From contig NC_071627.1 in NCBI RefSeq assembly GCF_014839835.1, positions 20,206,001-20,270,000 of the forward strand: a stretch of 64,000 nucleotides of DNA, read 5' to 3'. Position 1 is the first letter of the stretch. Each line of letters starts with the position of its first letter. Of this stretch, positions 62,180 through 64,000 are shown piece by piece. The DNA comes from Dryobates pubescens (Eukaryota; Chordata; Aves; Piciformes; Picidae). The notes under the pieces are model-generated. The model did no database searches, was not told the DNA's origin, and saw nothing but the letters and a program-made list of their open reading frames with translations. The translations under genes and the position numbers were made by a program.

Positions 62180-63292
62180 GTAACAGAACATCTTTCTAAA
62201 GAATCATTCCTCAACTGGTTTCCTTCATGCCTCAGACAGGTGTCTTTCTGCCTTCTTTGTGCTTTCCTTTATCACCTTAGGCAACAGTTTGTCTGTGCTT
62301 CAGTGTGCTTCCATATTCCTCTGTGTGAAAAGCAGAATGGATTAAATTCTGCAGTCCTCAGTAATAGGGCCTTCATGTTATTACAATGTATGTGTTTGTT
62401 CTTAGAGACTGGGTGAAGCCAAGAAAAACATGAGAAATGTTAACTAATTATGATTTTTGGTGGGAGTGCAGCAATATGAACCCAGATGTGTAATAATCCC
62501 TAGGACAGCCACACTACCTCCTGAAGCACAGAAGTCTTTCCATAGCCATGGACAGCAGTGAAGCCCCCAGAAGCTACTTAAAGCTTGGGTTTGATTTTTG
62601 TATTTTAACCAAAACTTGGAACAAATGGTCAAGACAGAACCAAATGCTGGGAGATTTATTACCAGGTGGCCACCTGCCAGTTTAAGGACTTTAAACCCTC
62701 AAATTGACTATAGTGGGATGTGAAACAAAGATGATTTTCTCACTTACCGTGTTCTCAAGCTGTAGTTTACAGTTCCTCTGCCATGTGGGGCTCTACTGTG
62801 TTAATTCTTCATGGCACAAACTCTCATCCTTGTAGTCAGATTTTTTATTTCATGCTCATTAGTTTAGCAGCATGACATAGTTCTGGAAGAAGGCAGGTCC
62901 CATATCATCATTTCCTTGCAGTCTGTGAAGGGCTGGAGCTCCTACTGAGTGCAGTGTATTCCTGGGCCAGATGAGAGGAGGGAGCCATACCATACCAGTG
63001 CAAACATCAGAAGCTTTGGGTTTGGCTCTTCTGCCATTTTTCTTTGTTGCCCTTGTATCCCTATTAGTCTTGTGGGACAATACTAACTCATCAGGACATA
63101 AGGAGATTTTTCTCTCAGGAGCTCAGCTTTGTGCAAGGGCCAGCATGAAGTAGGGAGCAGGACAGAATAGAGAGTAAATACTTCAGTGTGGCAGCTGAAC
63201 TGCAAGTTGAGGGGATTTGCTGTTGTCAGCAGCATATTCTTCCACTTTCCAGCTATACAAGGTTCACTTACTTACATCACTTTTTATTTCAG

Positions 63293-63340
63293 ATGAAAAA
63301 AGACTCTGGATATTCCACCATGGCTGAGCATCAGAAGCAG
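63293..63340 (+). CDS. Candidate first coding exon of the gene downstream of CNOT8, presumably FAXDC2
   Basis: A 48-bp exon candidate with a strong acceptor (CACTTTTTATTTCAG) and donor (CAG/GTAAAG). It holds two in-frame ATGs, reading MKKDSGYSTMAEHQKQ. The second ATG has an ideal Kozak context, CCACCATGG. It ends in phase 0, with the rest of the gene beyond the window. Synteny (human FAXDC2 lies divergently beside CNOT8) makes an N-terminal exon of this fatty-acid hydroxylase-domain protein plausible. I do not recognise the peptide itself, so no symbol is assigned. Confidence 0.3.
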
Positions 63341-64000
63341 GTAAAGATTCAGGGTCATCTTGAAAAGAAAATGTTATGCAGGTGCTTTGGAAGGCTGGAG
63401 GTGTTGAACCATCTTCTAAGAGAAGTGACAGGCACATCTGCACTCTGATCACTTTGGCACAGCTAGGAACTCACCTCTTAGCACTGCAGCAACATCTTCC
63501 CAGCATGTTTTCCCTTCCAGTGGGCTGCAGCTACAGCACCAAGTGGAAGAGGGCCTTTTAGCTTTGCTTGCATGGCAAGAGACCACAACACCCAGAAGCC
63601 GTGCCCTCTGACTGGGCCCAGTCCTCAAAGTGGTCCTGCTAAACCATTGCTTCTATACTTTAGGAATTAGCCAACCTGTACAAGCCTTTTAATGCAAGAT
63701 GTCAAGCAATCCACAGGTCAGAGTTGGAAACTGCTGTGCTGGAGCTGTTGGCATGAAGAGAAACAGGGTGGTAGCACTTGGACTTGATGAGCAAGATTTG
63801 TTTATTTTCTGTGTAAACTTCCCTGCTTCCACAGCTCATGTAATTATACTGTGTGGGACTCATTCCCATAATCCCTTCATTACATGCAATAGAAACACAG
63901 CCTCAAAGCAAGACAGTTTCTACCCAAATGGCTTTTAAAACATTTTTAGCTGCTCTCTGTCCTGTTCAGTGAGTAGCAGGAGTTACTAGTTTTTGGAACT

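Larger units (their letters stand above)
56961..64000. other. Region beyond the CNOT8 promoter; presumed FAXDC2 leader
   Basis: No protein-coding exon with recognised homology and, strikingly for this window, no clear CR1 in 7 kb. Holds only the candidate exons listed separately and a G-rich run at 61811-61831. Confidence 0.5.

Noticed and set aside
1-64000. CRISPR arrays, operons, prophage, LTR retroviral copies, tRNA or rRNA genes
   Set aside because: Looked for by eye and not seen. The tandem arrays have no spacers, and the window is spliced vertebrate DNA with LINE repeats only.

Overview
The window is nuclear DNA from a bird. Two things show this: a high density of CR1 LINE 3' ends, with the usual octamer or pentamer tails (ATTCTATG, ATTCT), and three compact spliced genes whose proteins match vertebrate orthologues codon by codon across canonical GT-AG introns. 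Many CR1 copies belong to one J-like group with long open stretches of ORF2 and tails grown into microsatellites. That would fit a lineage with recent CR1 activity such as woodpeckers and allies, but this placement is only an inference.

Layout. 1-22,783 is gene-poor. It holds at least ten CR1 fragments in both orientations, four of them clustered at 10.3-13.6 kb, three tail-linked microsatellites and several AT-rich CpG-poor blocks that look like conserved non-coding DNA. MRPL22 (minus strand, 7 coding exons, 211 aa) runs from 28,910 down to 22,784. GEMIN5 (plus strand, 28 coding exons, 1533 aa) runs from 29,030 to 46,665. The two start codons are 119 bp apart in a CpG-rich divergent promoter. 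CNOT8 (minus strand, 6 coding exons, 292 aa) runs from 55,269 down to 49,450, tail to tail with GEMIN5. Its promoter is a CpG island at about 55.8-56.9 kb that carries ETS, GC-box, NRF1-like and TCTCGCGAGA sites. 56.5-64 kb has no recognised protein-coding body. It holds several well-formed candidate 5' exons on the plus strand, where vertebrate synteny places FAXDC2.

The gene order (MRPL22, GEMIN5, CNOT8, then probably FAXDC2) is the order at human 5q33. The genes are housekeeping genes for mitochondrial translation (uL22m), snRNP assembly and snRNA recognition (Gemin5), and mRNA deadenylation (CCR4-NOT nuclease). They share promoters and an end region but not a pathway.

I found no undescribed biological system. 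The observations most worth a check are: every intragenic CR1 I see lies 43-172 bp downstream of a 5' splice site; two CR1-in-CR1 insertions show apparent 5-bp target duplications; CR1 tails have seeded satellites of different unit; and the exon candidates upstream of the presumed FAXDC2.
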